Shown: in pieces, positions 38,898-48,635 of the stretch
How positions within the stretch are numbered: the stretch's first letter is position 1
Layout of the letters: every line of letters begins with the position of its first letter
NCBI RefSeq assembly: GCF_006715045.1
Contig: NZ_VFML01000001.1
Coordinates: forward strand, 3,006,501 to 3,070,500
Length of the DNA stretch: 64,000 nucleotides
Direction: 5' to 3'
Origin: Amycolatopsis cihanbeyliensis
Lineage (GTDB): Bacteria > Actinomycetota > Actinomycetes > Mycobacteriales > Pseudonocardiaceae
Notes under the pieces: generated by a model
What the model was told of the DNA's origin: nothing
Databases searched by the model: none
The model's input: only the letters and a program-made list of their open reading frames with translations
Made by a program: the position numbers and the translations under genes

Positions 38898-39572
38898 ATG
38901 CCAGGTCTCAATGGTGACCAGATCCGTGACCGCCTCGCCGAAGCCCGGCTGTACCTGTGTACCGACGCCAGGGCCGAGCGTGGCGACCTCGCCGAGTTCG
39001 CCGATGCCGCGCTGGCCGGTGGGGTGGACATCCTCCAGTTGCGGGACAAGTCCGAAGGCGCGCCGCTGGAGGCCGGCCAGGAACTCGCCGCGCTGGAGAT
39101 CCTGGCCGAGGCCTGTGCCCGGCACGGCGCGCTGCTGGCGGTGAACGATCGCGCGGATATCGCGCTGGCCGCAGGCGCCGACGTGCTGCACCTCGGCCAG
39201 GACGACATCCCGGTGCCGGTGGCAAGGCGGATCCTCGGCGCGGACCCGGTGCTCGGCCGCTCCACGCATTCCTGGCCGCAGGCCGAAGCGGCGGCGGCCG
39301 AACCGGGGGTGGACTACTTCTGCACCGGCCCGTGCTGGCCGACCCCCACCAAGCCGGGGCGGGAGGCGCCAGGGCTCGACCTCGTGCGGGCCACCGCGAG
39401 CGCCGCGCCGGCTCGCCCGTGGTTCGCCATCGGCGGCATCGACCTCGAACGGCTGCCGGAGGTCCGCGCCGCCGGGGCGGAACGTGTCGTGGTGGTCCGC
39501 GCGATCACCGACGCGCCCGACCCCCGAGCCGTCGCGGAAGCGCTCACCCGGGAACTACGACCCGGTTCCTGA
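38898..39572 (+). CDS. thiE: Thiamine-phosphate synthase ThiE
   Basis: 224 residues, TIM barrel: [101 protein letters not shown]. Couples HMP-PP with the thiazole phosphate. ATG 38898 has TACGGT 6 nt upstream and no good SD, probably leaderless. Only 39 bp separate it from the thiO riboswitch, so the divergent promoters overlap. Overlaps the convergent next gene by 18 bp. Confidence 0.95.
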   Translation: MPGLNGDQIRDRLAEARLYLCTDARAERGDLAEFADAALAGGVDILQLRDKSEGAPLEAGQELAALEILAEACARHGALLAVNDRADIALAAGADVLHLGQDDIPVPVARRILGADPVLGRSTHSWPQAEAAAAEPGVDYFCTGPCWPTPTKPGREAPGLDLVRATASAAPARPWFAIGGIDLERLPEVRAAGAERVVVVRAITDAPDPRAVAEALTRELRPGS

Positions 39573-40382
39573 GCTCCCCTCGTCCGAACGGCCGTTGCCC
39601 CCACCGCCGTCACCGCCGTCACCGCTGCCTGGCTCGGCGGATCTGCTGGAGGTCGGTGGGGACGAACTCTCCGGCGTACTGGGCGTGCTCTCCGGCGTCT
39701 CGGTCGGATCCGGTGTGTTGTGCTCGCCCTCCTCGCCGTCCTCCGGCCGCGGGCGCTCGCCGGTCCCGCTCGGCGGCGCGGTGCCGGAGTCCGTGCCGCC
39801 CGGCGACTCCCCCCGCTGGTCACCGCCGGCCGGCTGGCCACCGCCGCCACCGACGATCCGGCCGATCGTGCTGCCCTCTCCGCCGGAGACCGGCTTGCCG
39901 GTGGTCAGCTCGAACCCGGTCAGCACCAGCATGCCGAGCACGAAGGCGAGCACGCTGGTGGCGATGATCAACGGCCAGCGCAGCCTGCCCAGCCGGGTTC
40001 GCGCGCCCTCCTCGACCCCGGGCTCCTCCTGGCCGGGTCGCGGGAGCGGGACGGTGCGGTCATCCCCCTCGGGCGCGCCCTCCGCGCTGACCGCCTTCTC
40101 CTGCCGCGATCTGCCACCGGCCAGCACCCGGGACCGCCGCGCCGCCTCTTTGGTGCGATGCAACGACCGCAGGTACAGCTCGCTGCCGATCGTGGTCGCC
40201 ACGCTGATCACGCCTGCCCCGAGCACGGTGCCGTACACCCCGAGCGACGAGCCGAGAAACGCCGCGGTGACCGCCGCCAGCCCCGCGGCGAGCACCTGCA
40301 ACGGCTTGACGCCCGGACCCTTCGACTCCTCCGATTCCTCGCTGCTGCCCTTCTCCTTGGTCATGTCTTTCGCTTTGCTCAC
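39555..40382 (-). CDS. Membrane protein with acidic Ser/Gly/Pro-rich tail
   Basis: 275 residues, not recognised as a named family. A hydrophobic hairpin ([39 protein letters not shown]) lies near residues 25-65, a basic-acidic cytosolic loop follows, then one more membrane helix ([27 protein letters not shown]) and a ~100-residue extracellular tail of Gly/Ser/Pro/Glu. GTG 40382 preceded by GGGAG; ATG 40364 is also possible. Overlaps thiE convergently. Confidence 0.7.
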   Translation of the reverse strand: MSKAKDMTKEKGSSEESEESKGPGVKPLQVLAAGLAAVTAAFLGSSLGVYGTVLGAGVISVATTIGSELYLRSLHRTKEAARRSRVLAGGRSRQEKAVSAEGAPEGDDRTVPLPRPGQEEPGVEEGARTRLGRLRWPLIIATSVLAFVLGMLVLTGFELTTGKPVSGGEGSTIGRIVGGGGGQPAGGDQRGESPGGTDSGTAPPSGTGERPRPEDGEEGEHNTPDPTETPESTPSTPESSSPPTSSRSAEPGSGDGGDGGGGNGRSDEGSSGTGS

Positions 40383-40611
40383 GACTCCCCGAATCTCCCG
40401 CACTCTCAACGGGTAAGGCGATCCGGAGGCTCCCGGCGTTGCCGAAAGGTGAGCAGCACCACTGCGACCGACAAGAAAGTCCACAAGGGACAGTAAATCC
40501 TTGACGATTACTTGACACTCAGCGGGTTACGCACGATCCGGACCCTTCCGAACGGGACCCGCCCGAAACCCGGCGACGGCACGACGAGCGAAGCCCCGCA
40601 CGACCCTCCCC

Positions 40612-40641
40612 TTGACAGGCAAGTGACAACTTGCCTATAAA
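40612..40641 (+). promoter_or_regulatory. Consensus promoter of the ArsR-VOC operon
   Basis: TTGACA (40612-40617), 18-nt spacer, TATAAA (40636-40641), the best promoter match in the window; transcription would begin at or near the GTG 40650. Confidence 0.75.
40617..40636. promoter_or_regulatory. ArsR operator
   Basis: Perfect 8-bp palindrome AGGCAAGT-N4-ACTTGCCT filling the space between -35 and -10. Confidence 0.7.
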
Positions 40642-40649
40642 TGGTGTCC

Positions 40650-40942
40650 GTGGACGCGGACTCCGACCTGTTCAAGGCCATTGGCGACGCGACGCGACGC
40701 ACCATCCTGGACGAGCTGACCGACAAGGACGGTCAGACGCTGTTCGAGATCTGCGGCCGGCTGGCCATGAAGCACGGCCTTGCCTCCTCGCGCCAGGCCA
40801 TCTCGCAGCACCTCGCGGTGCTCGAACAGGCCGGCCTGGTGCACACCCGGCGGCAGGGCCGGTACAAGTTCCACCACATCGACCCGAACCCGCTGCGCTC
40901 GATCGTCGAGCGATGGCCCATCGACCGAGAGGAACCGAACCC

Positions 40943-40946
<4 letters not shown>
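40650..40946 (+). CDS. ArsR family regulator
   Basis: 98 residues (101 if started at ATG 40641): LFKAIGDATRRTILDELTDKDGQTLFEI...SRQAISQHLAVLEQAGLVHTRRQGRYKFHHID, the ArsR/SdpR winged HTH. No CxC metal motif, so it senses a non-metal signal or protein partner. GTG 40650 fits a leaderless transcript from the promoter above; autorepression is likely. Confidence 0.92.
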
Positions 40947-41332
<386 letters not shown>

Positions 41333-41371
41333 CCGGTCACCCGGCGGCGACCATCGGGGCAGGTGGGCTGC

Positions 41372-42850
41372 TCACTCCACGGAGTCGGCACGTTGCAGGC
41401 TGGGTGGCCCCTCGACCCCGCAGCAGGTCGGACTGTCCCGCTCGGCGGGCGCCAGCACGTCCTGCCGCACCCCGGTGGCGAGCAGGGCACCGAGCACTGC
41501 CAGCCCGGCGCATATCCACAACGAGGTCTGCCAACCCGCGGTGAGCGAATCCGGATCCGCGTAGGCCGCGCCGGAAAGCCCTGCCGCCGCGGGCAGCACG
41601 GCGATCGCCAGCAGGCCGCCGGTGCGCGCGATGGCGTTGTTCACCCCGGAGGCGACCCCGGCGACGTGGTCCGGCGCCGCGGCGAGCACGGTCGCGGTCA
41701 CCGGAGCGACCACGGTCGCCAGCCCGAGCCCGAACACCACCACCGCGGGCAGCACGGAGCCCGCGTAGGACGCGCCGGGAACCACCCGCAGCAGCAACAG
41801 CATCCCGGCCGCGATCAGCAACGGCCCGGCGACCAACTGCGGGCGCGGGCCGATCCGGGTCGCCAGCGCGCCGGAACGACCGGAGAGCGCGAGCATGATC
41901 AGGGTGATCGGCAGGCCGGCCAGCCCGGCCGCGGTGGGCGAGTAGCCGAGTGAGACCTGCAGTTGCAGCACCATCAGCATCATCACCCCGCCCAGCGCCG
42001 CGTAGACGACGAGGGTGAGGCCGTTGGCCAGGGTGAAGGTGCGCTCGCCGAACAGCGCGGGCGGCACCAGCGGGGAGTCCGAGCGCGCCTGTACCCACAG
42101 GAACGCCACGAGGCCGAGCAGGCCCGCGCCGCCCGCGCCGAGCACGACCGGGTCCCCGGGGCCGCGCACCGGCGCCTCGACCAGCGCGGCGGTGATCCCG
42201 GCCAGACCCACCGCGCCGAGCGCCGAGGACAGCACGGCGGGCCGGCCACCCCGCTGCTCGTCGCAGGACTCCGGCACGTACCGCCGGGCCAGCCAGACGC
42301 ACAGCACCGCGATCGGCACGTTGATCAGGAACGCCAACCGCCAGGACCACAGCTGCACCAGCAGTCCGCCCACCAGCGGCCCGATCGCGGCGGCGATACC
42401 GGACAGACCGGACCAGGCGCCGATCGCCCTGGCCCGGTCGGCACGGGCGAAGGTGGCCTGCAGGATGGCCAGTGAGCCGGGGGTGAGCAGGGCACCGCCG
42501 ATGCCCTGCAACACCCGCGCCGCCACCAGGAGCTCGGTGCTGGGCGCGATCCCGCAGAGCACCGAGGCGGCGCCGAACCAGACCACGCCGAGCACGAAGA
42601 TCCGGCGCCTGCCGTAGGAGTCACCGAGCGCGCCGGCGATCAGGATCAGCGCGGCCAGCGCGAGCAGGTACCCGTCCAGGATCCACTGCAGGCCGGCGAC
42701 CGAGGCGTCCAGCTCCGCTCCGATCCGGGGCAGCGCGACGTTGACCACGGTGCCGTCGAGCATCGCCATGCCCGAACCGAGGATGGTGGTGGCCAGTACA
42801 CCCCGCGCGGTCGCGCTCCCCCAGCGGACGCCCTCGGCAGGCGCGCTCAC
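41372..42850 (-). CDS. DHA2-family MFS drug exporter (EmrB/QacA type)
   Basis: 492 residues, about 14 membrane helices: motif C-like [14 protein letters not shown], motif [14 protein letters not shown], and [14 protein letters not shown]. Drug/H+ antiporter. It overlaps the preceding GntR gene by 4 nt (GTGA), so the regulator and exporter are one operon. A Cys-rich tail (SPTCCGVEG) is unusual. Confidence 0.92.
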   Translation of the reverse strand: MSAPAEGVRWGSATARGVLATTILGSGMAMLDGTVVNVALPRIGAELDASVAGLQWILDGYLLALAALILIAGALGDSYGRRRIFVLGVVWFGAASVLCGIAPSTELLVAARVLQGIGGALLTPGSLAILQATFARADRARAIGAWSGLSGIAAAIGPLVGGLLVQLWSWRLAFLINVPIAVLCVWLARRYVPESCDEQRGGRPAVLSSALGAVGLAGITAALVEAPVRGPGDPVVLGAGGAGLLGLVAFLWVQARSDSPLVPPALFGERTFTLANGLTLVVYAALGGVMMLMVLQLQVSLGYSPTAAGLAGLPITLIMLALSGRSGALATRIGPRPQLVAGPLLIAAGMLLLLRVVPGASYAGSVLPAVVVFGLGLATVVAPVTATVLAAAPDHVAGVASGVNNAIARTGGLLAIAVLPAAAGLSGAAYADPDSLTAGWQTSLWICAGLAVLGALLATGVRQDVLAPAERDSPTCCGVEGPPSLQRADSVE

Positions 42851-43605
42851 GGGCGATTCAGCGTGGTGACGAACTTGTACCGGTCGCCTCGGTAGATCGA
42901 GCGCACGAACTCCACCGGCCTGCCGTCGGTGGCGAAGGAGTGCCGGGACAGCAGCAGCATCGGCACCCCGACATCGGCGCCGAGCAGCTCGGCCTCCTGC
43001 GGACCGGCCAGCGCGGTCTCGATGGTCTCCTCGGCACGGTCCATCTCCACCCCGTACTGCTCGCGCAGCACCGCGTACAGCGAGGCACCCGCGGACACGT
43101 GCTTGCGCAGCCCACGGAACCGGCCCACCGCGAGATGCGTGGTCTCGATCGCCATCGGCTCGGCGTCGGCGAGGCGGAGCCGGTTCAGCCGCAGCACCTT
43201 GGCACCCGGCCGGATGCCGAGCAGCTTGGCCATCTCACCCTCGGCCGGGACCTCCTCGATGTCCAGCAGCTTGGAGGAGGGCTCGCGGCCCTGCGCGCGC
43301 ATGTCCTCGGTGTAGGAGGACAGATGCAGCCGCTGGGCCAGCTTGGGCTCGGCCGCGAAGGTGCCCTTGCCCTGCACCCGGTGCAGCCTGCCCTCGGCGG
43401 TCAGGTCGGCCAGTGCCTGCCGGACGGTGGTGCGCGAGACGTTGAAGTCACCGGCCAGCGCTCGCTCGGTCGGGATCGGGGAGCCCGCGGGCATCGCGTC
43501 GAGCAGATCGAGCAGATGCTGCTTGAGCGCCCAGTACTTGGGCTCGCGCTGGCCGCGTGCGCCGGAAACCGCGCCCGCATCACCGGTTGGGGACGTCTCC
43601 AACAT
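42847..43605 (-). CDS. DasR-like GntR/UTRA regulator
   Basis: 252 residues: GntR wHTH ([60 protein letters not shown]) and UTRA domain ([25 protein letters not shown]...[17 protein letters not shown]). Matches DasR/NagR, which sense GlcN-6-P. A dre site sits in the divergent promoter and the divergent operon handles aminosugars. ATG 43605 with GAGGAG upstream. Confidence 0.9.
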   Translation of the reverse strand: MLETSPTGDAGAVSGARGQREPKYWALKQHLLDLLDAMPAGSPIPTERALAGDFNVSRTTVRQALADLTAEGRLHRVQGKGTFAAEPKLAQRLHLSSYTEDMRAQGREPSSKLLDIEEVPAEGEMAKLLGIRPGAKVLRLNRLRLADAEPMAIETTHLAVGRFRGLRKHVSAGASLYAVLREQYGVEMDRAEETIETALAGPQEAELLGADVGVPMLLLSRHSFATDGRPVEFVRSIYRGDRYKFVTTLNRP

Positions 43606-43777
43606 GACCGACTCCTCAAAGCTCTCCGCGGCCCCTGCCGGCCGCCAACTCACTCCGCGGCCCGTGCCGGCCGCCGTCCTGCGCTCCCCGCGCCACAAGC
43701 ATGCCTGGTCAGCCAAGATGCTGCGGAGGAGACCTCGGAAAAAGTACCCTTCGCGGGTAGTCTGTCCACCGGTTAGC

Positions 43778-43793
43778 ATTGGTCTAGACCTCA
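43778..43793. promoter_or_regulatory. dre operator (DasR box)
   Basis: Core GGTCTAGACC (43781-43790) within TTGGTCTAGACCTC, against the Streptomyces dre consensus AGTGGTCTAGACCACT. Confidence 0.8.
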
Positions 43794-43799
43794 GGTGGC

Positions 43800-43840
43800 C
43801 TGCTCCTCAGCCGGGCCTGGCCGCCGGAGGCGAGCGAAAG
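43800..43840 (+). repeat. Dispersed 41-bp repeat, copy C
   Basis: CTGCTCCTCAGC ... GAGGCGAGCGAAAG; 33 of 41 positions match copy B without gaps. Lies in the leader of the SIS gene between the dre site and the start. Confidence 0.6.
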
Positions 43841-43865
43841 TCGGATGGCGACAGCGGGGAGCGAG

Positions 43866-44924
43866 ATGACCAGCAGCGAGCAGGCGAGCACCCAGCCTGG
43901 ACAGCACATGGCCGCCGAGGTGGCCGCGCAACCGGAGGTGCTGGCCGGCCTCGTGGAGCGGCGGTCGGGCATCGCCGAGGTGGCGGCGGAGATCGCGCGG
44001 CGCCCGCCGCGATTCGCCCTGCTGGCCGCGCGGGGCTCCAGCGACCACGCCGCCCTCTACGCCAAGTACCTGATCGAGGTACTGCTCGGCCTGCCTGCCG
44101 GGCTGGTCTCGCCGTCCACAGCCACCCTCTACGACGCCCGCCCCGACCTGCGGGACGTGCTGCTGGTCGCGGTGAGTCAGAGCGGTGGGTCACCGGACCT
44201 GCTCGAGGTCACCCAGGCGGCGCGGCGGCAGGGCGCGCTGACCGTCGCGGTCAGCAACACCACCGGCTCACCGCTGAACGAGGCGGCCGAGCTCGCCGTG
44301 GACATCGGCGCGGGGGTGGAGAACGCCGTAGCGGCCACCAAGACCTACAGCGCCACCCTGATGGCGCTGTACCTGCTGATCGACGCGGTGCGCGGCGGCG
44401 CGGCCGAGCATGTCCGGGGCATCGGCGAGCTGGCGAGGCAGGCGCTGGACTCCTCGGCCGACGCGGTCGGCCGGGCGGTCGACCGCTACCGCTTCGTGGA
44501 CCGGATCATCACCACCGGTCGCGGCTACTCCTACGCCACCGCGGCCGAAGCCGCGCTCAAACTCGCCGAGACCAGCTACCTTGCCGCGCGGGCCTACAGC
44601 GGGGCCGACCTGCTGCACGGGCCGGTGGCCGCGGTGGACGAGGAGACCGCGGTGCTCGCGGTGACCAGCGCGGGCAAGGGCGGCGCCGCCATGCACGAGG
44701 TGCTGGACGCGGTGGCCCAACGCGGGGCGGATGTGCTCGCGGTCGGGTCGGCCGCCGAGAAGGTACCCGCCGCGGTGCGGGTCGGCCTGCCGGAGACCGC
44801 CGAGGAGGTGGCGCCGATCCTGGAGGTCCTGCCGGTGCAGCGGCTGGCGCTCGGACTCGCGCTGGCCAGGGGCGGCGATCCGGACCGGCCGCGCGGGCTG
44901 CACAAGGTGACGAGGACCCGATGA
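43866..44924 (+). CDS. Double SIS-domain aminosugar isomerase/deaminase
   Basis: 352 residues, GlmS C-terminal-like without the glutaminase: FALLAARGSSDHAALYAKYLIE, VAVSQSGGSPDLLEV, AVEN..KTYSATLMALYLLID, TTGRGYSYATAAEAALKLAETSYL, and HGPVAAVDE. Probably a GlcN-6-P deaminase/isomerase acting after the kinase encoded next. ATG 43866 follows GGGGAGCGAG; a start at 43845 is possible. Controlled by DasR. Confidence 0.88.
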   Translation: MTSSEQASTQPGQHMAAEVAAQPEVLAGLVERRSGIAEVAAEIARRPPRFALLAARGSSDHAALYAKYLIEVLLGLPAGLVSPSTATLYDARPDLRDVLLVAVSQSGGSPDLLEVTQAARRQGALTVAVSNTTGSPLNEAAELAVDIGAGVENAVAATKTYSATLMALYLLIDAVRGGAAEHVRGIGELARQALDSSADAVGRAVDRYRFVDRIITTGRGYSYATAAEAALKLAETSYLAARAYSGADLLHGPVAAVDEETAVLAVTSAGKGGAAMHEVLDAVAQRGADVLAVGSAAEKVPAAVRVGLPETAEEVAPILEVLPVQRLALGLALARGGDPDRPRGLHKVTRTR

Positions 44925-45895
44925 CGGGCACCGAACCCGGGCATGTCGTCGGCGTGGACACCGGCGGCACCTCCACCAGGGCGCTGGCCGTCGACGCCGG
45001 GGGCCAGGTGCTGGGCAGGGGGCAGTCCGGGGGCGGCAACCCCAACTCGCACCCGCCGGAACAGGCCGCCGCGCACCTCGCCGAGGCGATCGGCTCGGCG
45101 CTGGCCGACGTGCACCCCGCGCACACCATGGCCTGCACGATCGGCATGGCCGGGACCAGCAAGGTGCTGAGCGATCCGGATGTCGCCGCGGTGTTCCAGC
45201 GGACCTGGGAAGGGCTGGGGTTGGGTTGCCGGGTACACCTGGTCACCGACGCCGAGGCGGCCTACGCCGCCGCGACCTCGCGGCCGGACGGGACGGTGCT
45301 GATCGCGGGCACCGGGTCGATCGCGGGGCGGATCCGCACGCGCAGCCTCGCCACCACCGTGGGTGGGTACGGCTGGCTGCTCGGGGACGAGGGCTCGGCG
45401 TTCTGGATCGGCAGGGAGGCCGTGCGGTTCACCCTGGACGCGCTCGGCCGGGGGGAGCCACTGGACGGCCTGGCCGCCGCGGTGCTCGCCGAGGCCATCG
45501 GCCTGTCCGGTGTGGACCGGCTCACCGACGGCAAGCGGGCGGATGCCTGGCGCGGTCTGATCACGGCGGCCAACGCCGAGCCACCGGTACGGTTGGCCCG
45601 GTTCGCCCCGCTGGTCAGCGCGGCCGACGAGGCGGGCCAACCCGGGGCAGGTGAGATCACCGAGCGGGCCGCGGACCACCTGGTCGCGAGCGCGCTCGAG
45701 GCGCGCGAGCCCGGCGAGGACACCCCGGTGGTGCTGGTCGGCAGCGTGCTCGGTGAGCAGAGCCCGGTCGGGGCCAAGGTCCGGCGGCGGCTCGCCGGGT
45801 GCGAGGTACTGACCAGCCCGGACGGCGTGCTGGGCGCGGCCTGGCTGGCGGCGGTGGACGCCTTCGGCGAAGGCGCCGCCCGCCCGCGCTACTAG
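44921..45895 (+). CDS. nagK: BadF/BadG-type N-acetylglucosamine kinase
   Basis: 324 residues, ASKHA fold: HVVGVDTGGTSTRALAVDAGG phosphate-1, IGMAGTS, VTDAEAAYAAATSRPDGTVLIAGTGSIAGR (phosphate-2), GYGWLLGDEGSAFWIGR. Phosphorylates GlcNAc with ATP. ATGA overlap with the SIS gene. Confidence 0.9.
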   Translation: MTGTEPGHVVGVDTGGTSTRALAVDAGGQVLGRGQSGGGNPNSHPPEQAAAHLAEAIGSALADVHPAHTMACTIGMAGTSKVLSDPDVAAVFQRTWEGLGLGCRVHLVTDAEAAYAAATSRPDGTVLIAGTGSIAGRIRTRSLATTVGGYGWLLGDEGSAFWIGREAVRFTLDALGRGEPLDGLAAAVLAEAIGLSGVDRLTDGKRADAWRGLITAANAEPPVRLARFAPLVSAADEAGQPGAGEITERAADHLVASALEAREPGEDTPVVLVGSVLGEQSPVGAKVRRRLAGCEVLTSPDGVLGAAWLAAVDAFGEGAARPRY

Positions 45896-45926
45896 GGGAG
45901 CCGCCAGGCCCGCCTCGTAGGCGAAG

Positions 45927-46038
45927 GTCGTCAGCAGTACCCGGTCGTCAGCAGTACCCGGGTGGTCGCGCTGGAGTGACCGGGCCACGGTCGTGGATGC
46001 GCCACGGCTGATCCGGCTACAAGTGATCCGGCTACGAG
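45927..46038. repeat. Two short tandem duplications
   Basis: GTCGTCAGCAGTACCCG occurs twice in a row (45927-45943, 45944-45960), and TGATCCGGCTAC-AAG/-GAG twice (46009-46023, 46024-46038), the second reaching the 3' end of the DUF3159 gene. Confidence 0.85.
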
Positions 46039-46724
46039 CCGGACGTGCCCACGACCGGGTGCCGCAGGCCGGGGTGGTCGTTCGGCAACGCCCGGTAGAG
46101 CACCCAGCCGCTGACCGCGACGGTGAGCGCGACCAGCGGCCAGGACAGCACGGTGCGGGCGATCCCGAGGGCCACCACCTCGCCGGACCACCACAGCGAG
46201 CCGTACACCAGCACCCGCACCGTGTACTGCAGGAACACCCACACCCAGCTGGCCAGGGAGTAGGCACGCAGCAGCGCGGGATCGGACCGCCAGCGGGTTC
46301 GTTGGCCCAGTACCAGGCCCACCACCACGCCGAGCAGCGGCCAGCGGATCACGATGCTCGCCGCCCACGCCAGTGCACTGGCCACATTGGACAGTAGTTG
46401 GATCAGGAAGAAGTCCTCGGCCTGGCCGGTGTGCAGCGCGATCAGCGCCGCGCCGATCACGGCGGCGAGGCTGACCACCACGGCGCGGGACTTGTCCCCG
46501 CGGACCAGCCGGAGCACCCCGACCACCACGGCCAGCGTGATCGCCGCCCCCGCGCCCCAGGCGATGGACCGCCCGGCGAGCAACCAGCCCAGTACGAACG
46601 CCGCCGGTGGCAGGCTCGCGTCCAGTGCGCCCTTGCGCCCGCCGAGCACGGCGGCGAGTGGTTCTCGGCCGTGCCCCCTGCCGGATGCCGATCCGGGGGG
46701 AGGGGACGAGGGCTGCTCCGTCAC
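46032..46724 (-). CDS. DUF3159 membrane protein
   Basis: 230 residues; LAAVLGGRKGALDASLPPAAFVLGWLLAG is the DUF3159 signature, with about six membrane helices. Function unknown; common in actinobacteria. GTG start. The C-terminus ends within a tandem repeat, so its last residues vary by repeat number. Confidence 0.88.
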   Translation of the reverse strand: MTEQPSSPPPGSASGRGHGREPLAAVLGGRKGALDASLPPAAFVLGWLLAGRSIAWGAGAAITLAVVVGVLRLVRGDKSRAVVVSLAAVIGAALIALHTGQAEDFFLIQLLSNVASALAWAASIVIRWPLLGVVVGLVLGQRTRWRSDPALLRAYSLASWVWVFLQYTVRVLVYGSLWWSGEVVALGIARTVLSWPLVALTVAVSGWVLYRALPNDHPGLRHPVVGTSGS

Positions 46725-47091
46725 GTCCCCTAGCCTGCCCCATGACCGCGCCGCGGTCAGCAGGTGTCGAGACCTTCGCCACAGTCCAGGGTCGCATCCC
46801 GGTAATGCGGCTGCGCCGAGGACCGACGACCCACGAAACTATGAGGGTTATGCACAATCCAGGCGACGGGGGCCGCCCGGAGCCTGCGGGGGCGGCTCGG
46901 GGCGCCTGGATACGAGGTGGGACACGGACGGCGGCCACACCTCCAGCTGTGCATAGCACTCATTTGCATAGACTCAATGACTTCCGACTGAACCGACGGT
47001 GGCGTAGGTCGGAACCGGGGAGGCATCCTGAAGTGTTGCTTAGGGGATGCAACCAATTCGGATGCACGGGCGGCGACGGAGGGAGAGCAGC
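46725..47091. other. 367-bp intergenic region
   Basis: Divergent region between DUF3159 and the SGNH gene, AT-richer at 46840-47040 (GTTATGCACAATCC; TTTGCATAGACTC). Promoters presumably lie here but none is convincing. No gene seen. Confidence 0.4.
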
Positions 47092-47883
47092 GTGCGTGGC
47101 TTCGGTGGATTCGAGAGCTATGTGGCACTCGGGGACAGCTTCACCGAGGGTCTCAACGACGAACTGCCGGACGGTAGCTACCGCGGCTGGGCCGACCGGC
47201 TGGCGGAGATCCTCGCCGCCGAGCGTCCCGGCTTGCGGTACGCGAACTTCGCCCTGCGCGGCAAGTTGCTCGACGAGGTCGTCGAGGAGCAGCTTCCGGC
47301 CGCACTGGACATCCGACCCGATCTGGTGACGCTGTGCGCCGGGGGCAACGACATCATCGTTCCCGGTGCCGATGTGGACGCGGCGGCCGAGCGGTTCGAG
47401 GGGGCCGTGGCGAAGCTGCGCGCGGCCGGAGTCGACGTCCTGATCTTCACCGGGCCGGACACCAAGCAGATGTCGGTGATGAGCATCCTGCGCGGCAAGG
47501 TGGCGATCTACAACGCGCACCTGTGGGCGATCGCGGACCGGCACGGCGCCCGCGTCGTCGACCTGTGGGCCATGGACCCGTTGCACGACCTGCGCGCCTG
47601 GAGCGACGACCGGCTGCACTTCACCCCGGAGGGGCACCACAGGATCGCGCTGCGCGCGGCCGAGGTGCTCGGGGTGCCGACCGAGGGAAACTGGCGGGAG
47701 CCGTGGCCGGTGGCCGACGAGCACGCCAACTGGATCTCCCTGCGCCGCTCCGATCTGGAGTGGACCCGGATGTACCTGCTGCCATGGATCCGCCGCCACC
47801 TGCGCGGCGAGTCGATGGGCGACGGCCTCGCCCCGAAACGGCCGGAACTCTCCCCGCTCGGCGACGCCACCGATGCGCGCTGA
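47092..47883 (+). CDS. Cytosolic SGNH/GDSL hydrolase
   Basis: 263 residues, no signal peptide: YVALGDSFTEGLNDELPDGSYRGWADRLAEIL, NFALRGKLLDEVVEEQL, LCAGGNDII and DDRLHFTPEGHHRIA supply the Ser, Gly, Asn and Asp-His. Acyl-esterase of unknown substrate. GTG 47092 with GGAGGGAG 6 nt upstream. Confidence 0.9.
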   Translation: MRGFGGFESYVALGDSFTEGLNDELPDGSYRGWADRLAEILAAERPGLRYANFALRGKLLDEVVEEQLPAALDIRPDLVTLCAGGNDIIVPGADVDAAAERFEGAVAKLRAAGVDVLIFTGPDTKQMSVMSILRGKVAIYNAHLWAIADRHGARVVDLWAMDPLHDLRAWSDDRLHFTPEGHHRIALRAAEVLGVPTEGNWREPWPVADEHANWISLRRSDLEWTRMYLLPWIRRHLRGESMGDGLAPKRPELSPLGDATDAR

Positions 47884-48010
47884 TGCCGGTCCGGATCGCG
47901 ACGGCCTCCGGCGCCACCTAGGGTCCGGGCGTGTCCGCGCGCCGCGCGGCGGCTGATAGGTTCGAACACCCAGGCGACCGGGGCGCCTTCCACACGCAAT
48001 CATTCAGAGC

Positions 48011-48051
48011 CTGTTCCTGAACCGGACCTGACTGCCTGAGGCGAGCGGAAG
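48011..48051 (+). repeat. Dispersed 41-bp repeat, copy B
   Basis: CTGTTCCTGAACCGG ... GAGGCGAGCGGAAG; the copy most like the other two, in the 245-bp gap upstream of the nucleotidyltransferase cassette. The shared block can be extended 5 nt left (AGAGC) with copy A. Confidence 0.7.
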
Positions 48052-48128
48052 TACGCGCGGTCTGGGAAGACGCACTCAGCGATGGTGGCTGTCCATCCGG
48101 GACCGAGGGATCGAGGTAAGGAGGCCGA

Positions 48129-48635
48129 ATGCCGCTCCCGCACTGGACTCCGGACGGGCTCCTGCCGCCGGGCAGACATGCGGCCGACCTCTCGGACATC
48201 TACGAGCGGCTGGTCTGGGACGCCCCGCACCGCAACACCAGGGAGAACCTGTTCGGCGCGTTGAGCGGCTACCTCGGGATGGTGGCCAAGCTGATGCCGT
48301 CCGGGCGGGCCTGGGTCGGCGGCGGCCTGGTGTTGCGCACCGAGGAGGCACCCCAGGACATCGACGTGGTGCTGCTGCCGGACGACTGGGGCAGCCTGAA
48401 GCGGCTGTCCGGCCCGGCACGGGCCGCGTTCTACGGGCTGCTGACCCTGCGCGGGGTGATCGTCGAGCAGCCGGTGATGTACCTGGACCAGGTACAGCCG
48501 GTCGGCGGGCTGCTGGACGGGTTCCTCTGCCGGCCGGGGGACGAGGAAATCTGGGCGAAGGCATGGTCGGCCGTCCGCGGGCCACATGGCCCGATCGACG
48601 GGCTGACCAAGGGCTACGCGGAGGTGACGTGGTGA
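48129..48635 (+). CDS. DUF6932-like nucleotidyltransferase-fold protein
   Basis: 168 residues. The motif GGLVLRTEEAPQDIDVVLL has the NTase form GG-(x10)-DxD, with a candidate third acid in VIVEQPVMYLD. This suggests a minimal nucleotidyltransferase of the antitoxin/toxin or small-molecule class. AAGGAGG 4 nt before ATG. Its stop overlaps the start of the next gene (GTGA). Family name is from recall and not certain. Confidence 0.65.
   Translation: MPLPHWTPDGLLPPGRHAADLSDIYERLVWDAPHRNTRENLFGALSGYLGMVAKLMPSGRAWVGGGLVLRTEEAPQDIDVVLLPDDWGSLKRLSGPARAAFYGLLTLRGVIVEQPVMYLDQVQPVGGLLDGFLCRPGDEEIWAKAWSAVRGPHGPIDGLTKGYAEVTW

Larger units (their letters stand above)
40383..40649. promoter_or_regulatory. 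Divergent region upstream of the ArsR operon
   Basis: 267 bp with several TTGAC-like sequences (TTGACG and TTGACAC near 40501-40518) on the plus strand; otherwise no gene or other feature seen. Confidence 0.3.

Noticed and set aside
46607..47329. 240-aa plus-strand frame over the DUF3159/SGNH gap
   Set aside because: Crosses two real genes and has no recognisable domain or RBS.
47954..47962. GTTCGAAC near 47957 as an SOS box
   Set aside because: The two halves overlap rather than being spaced by 4 nt, so it does not fit the LexA consensus.
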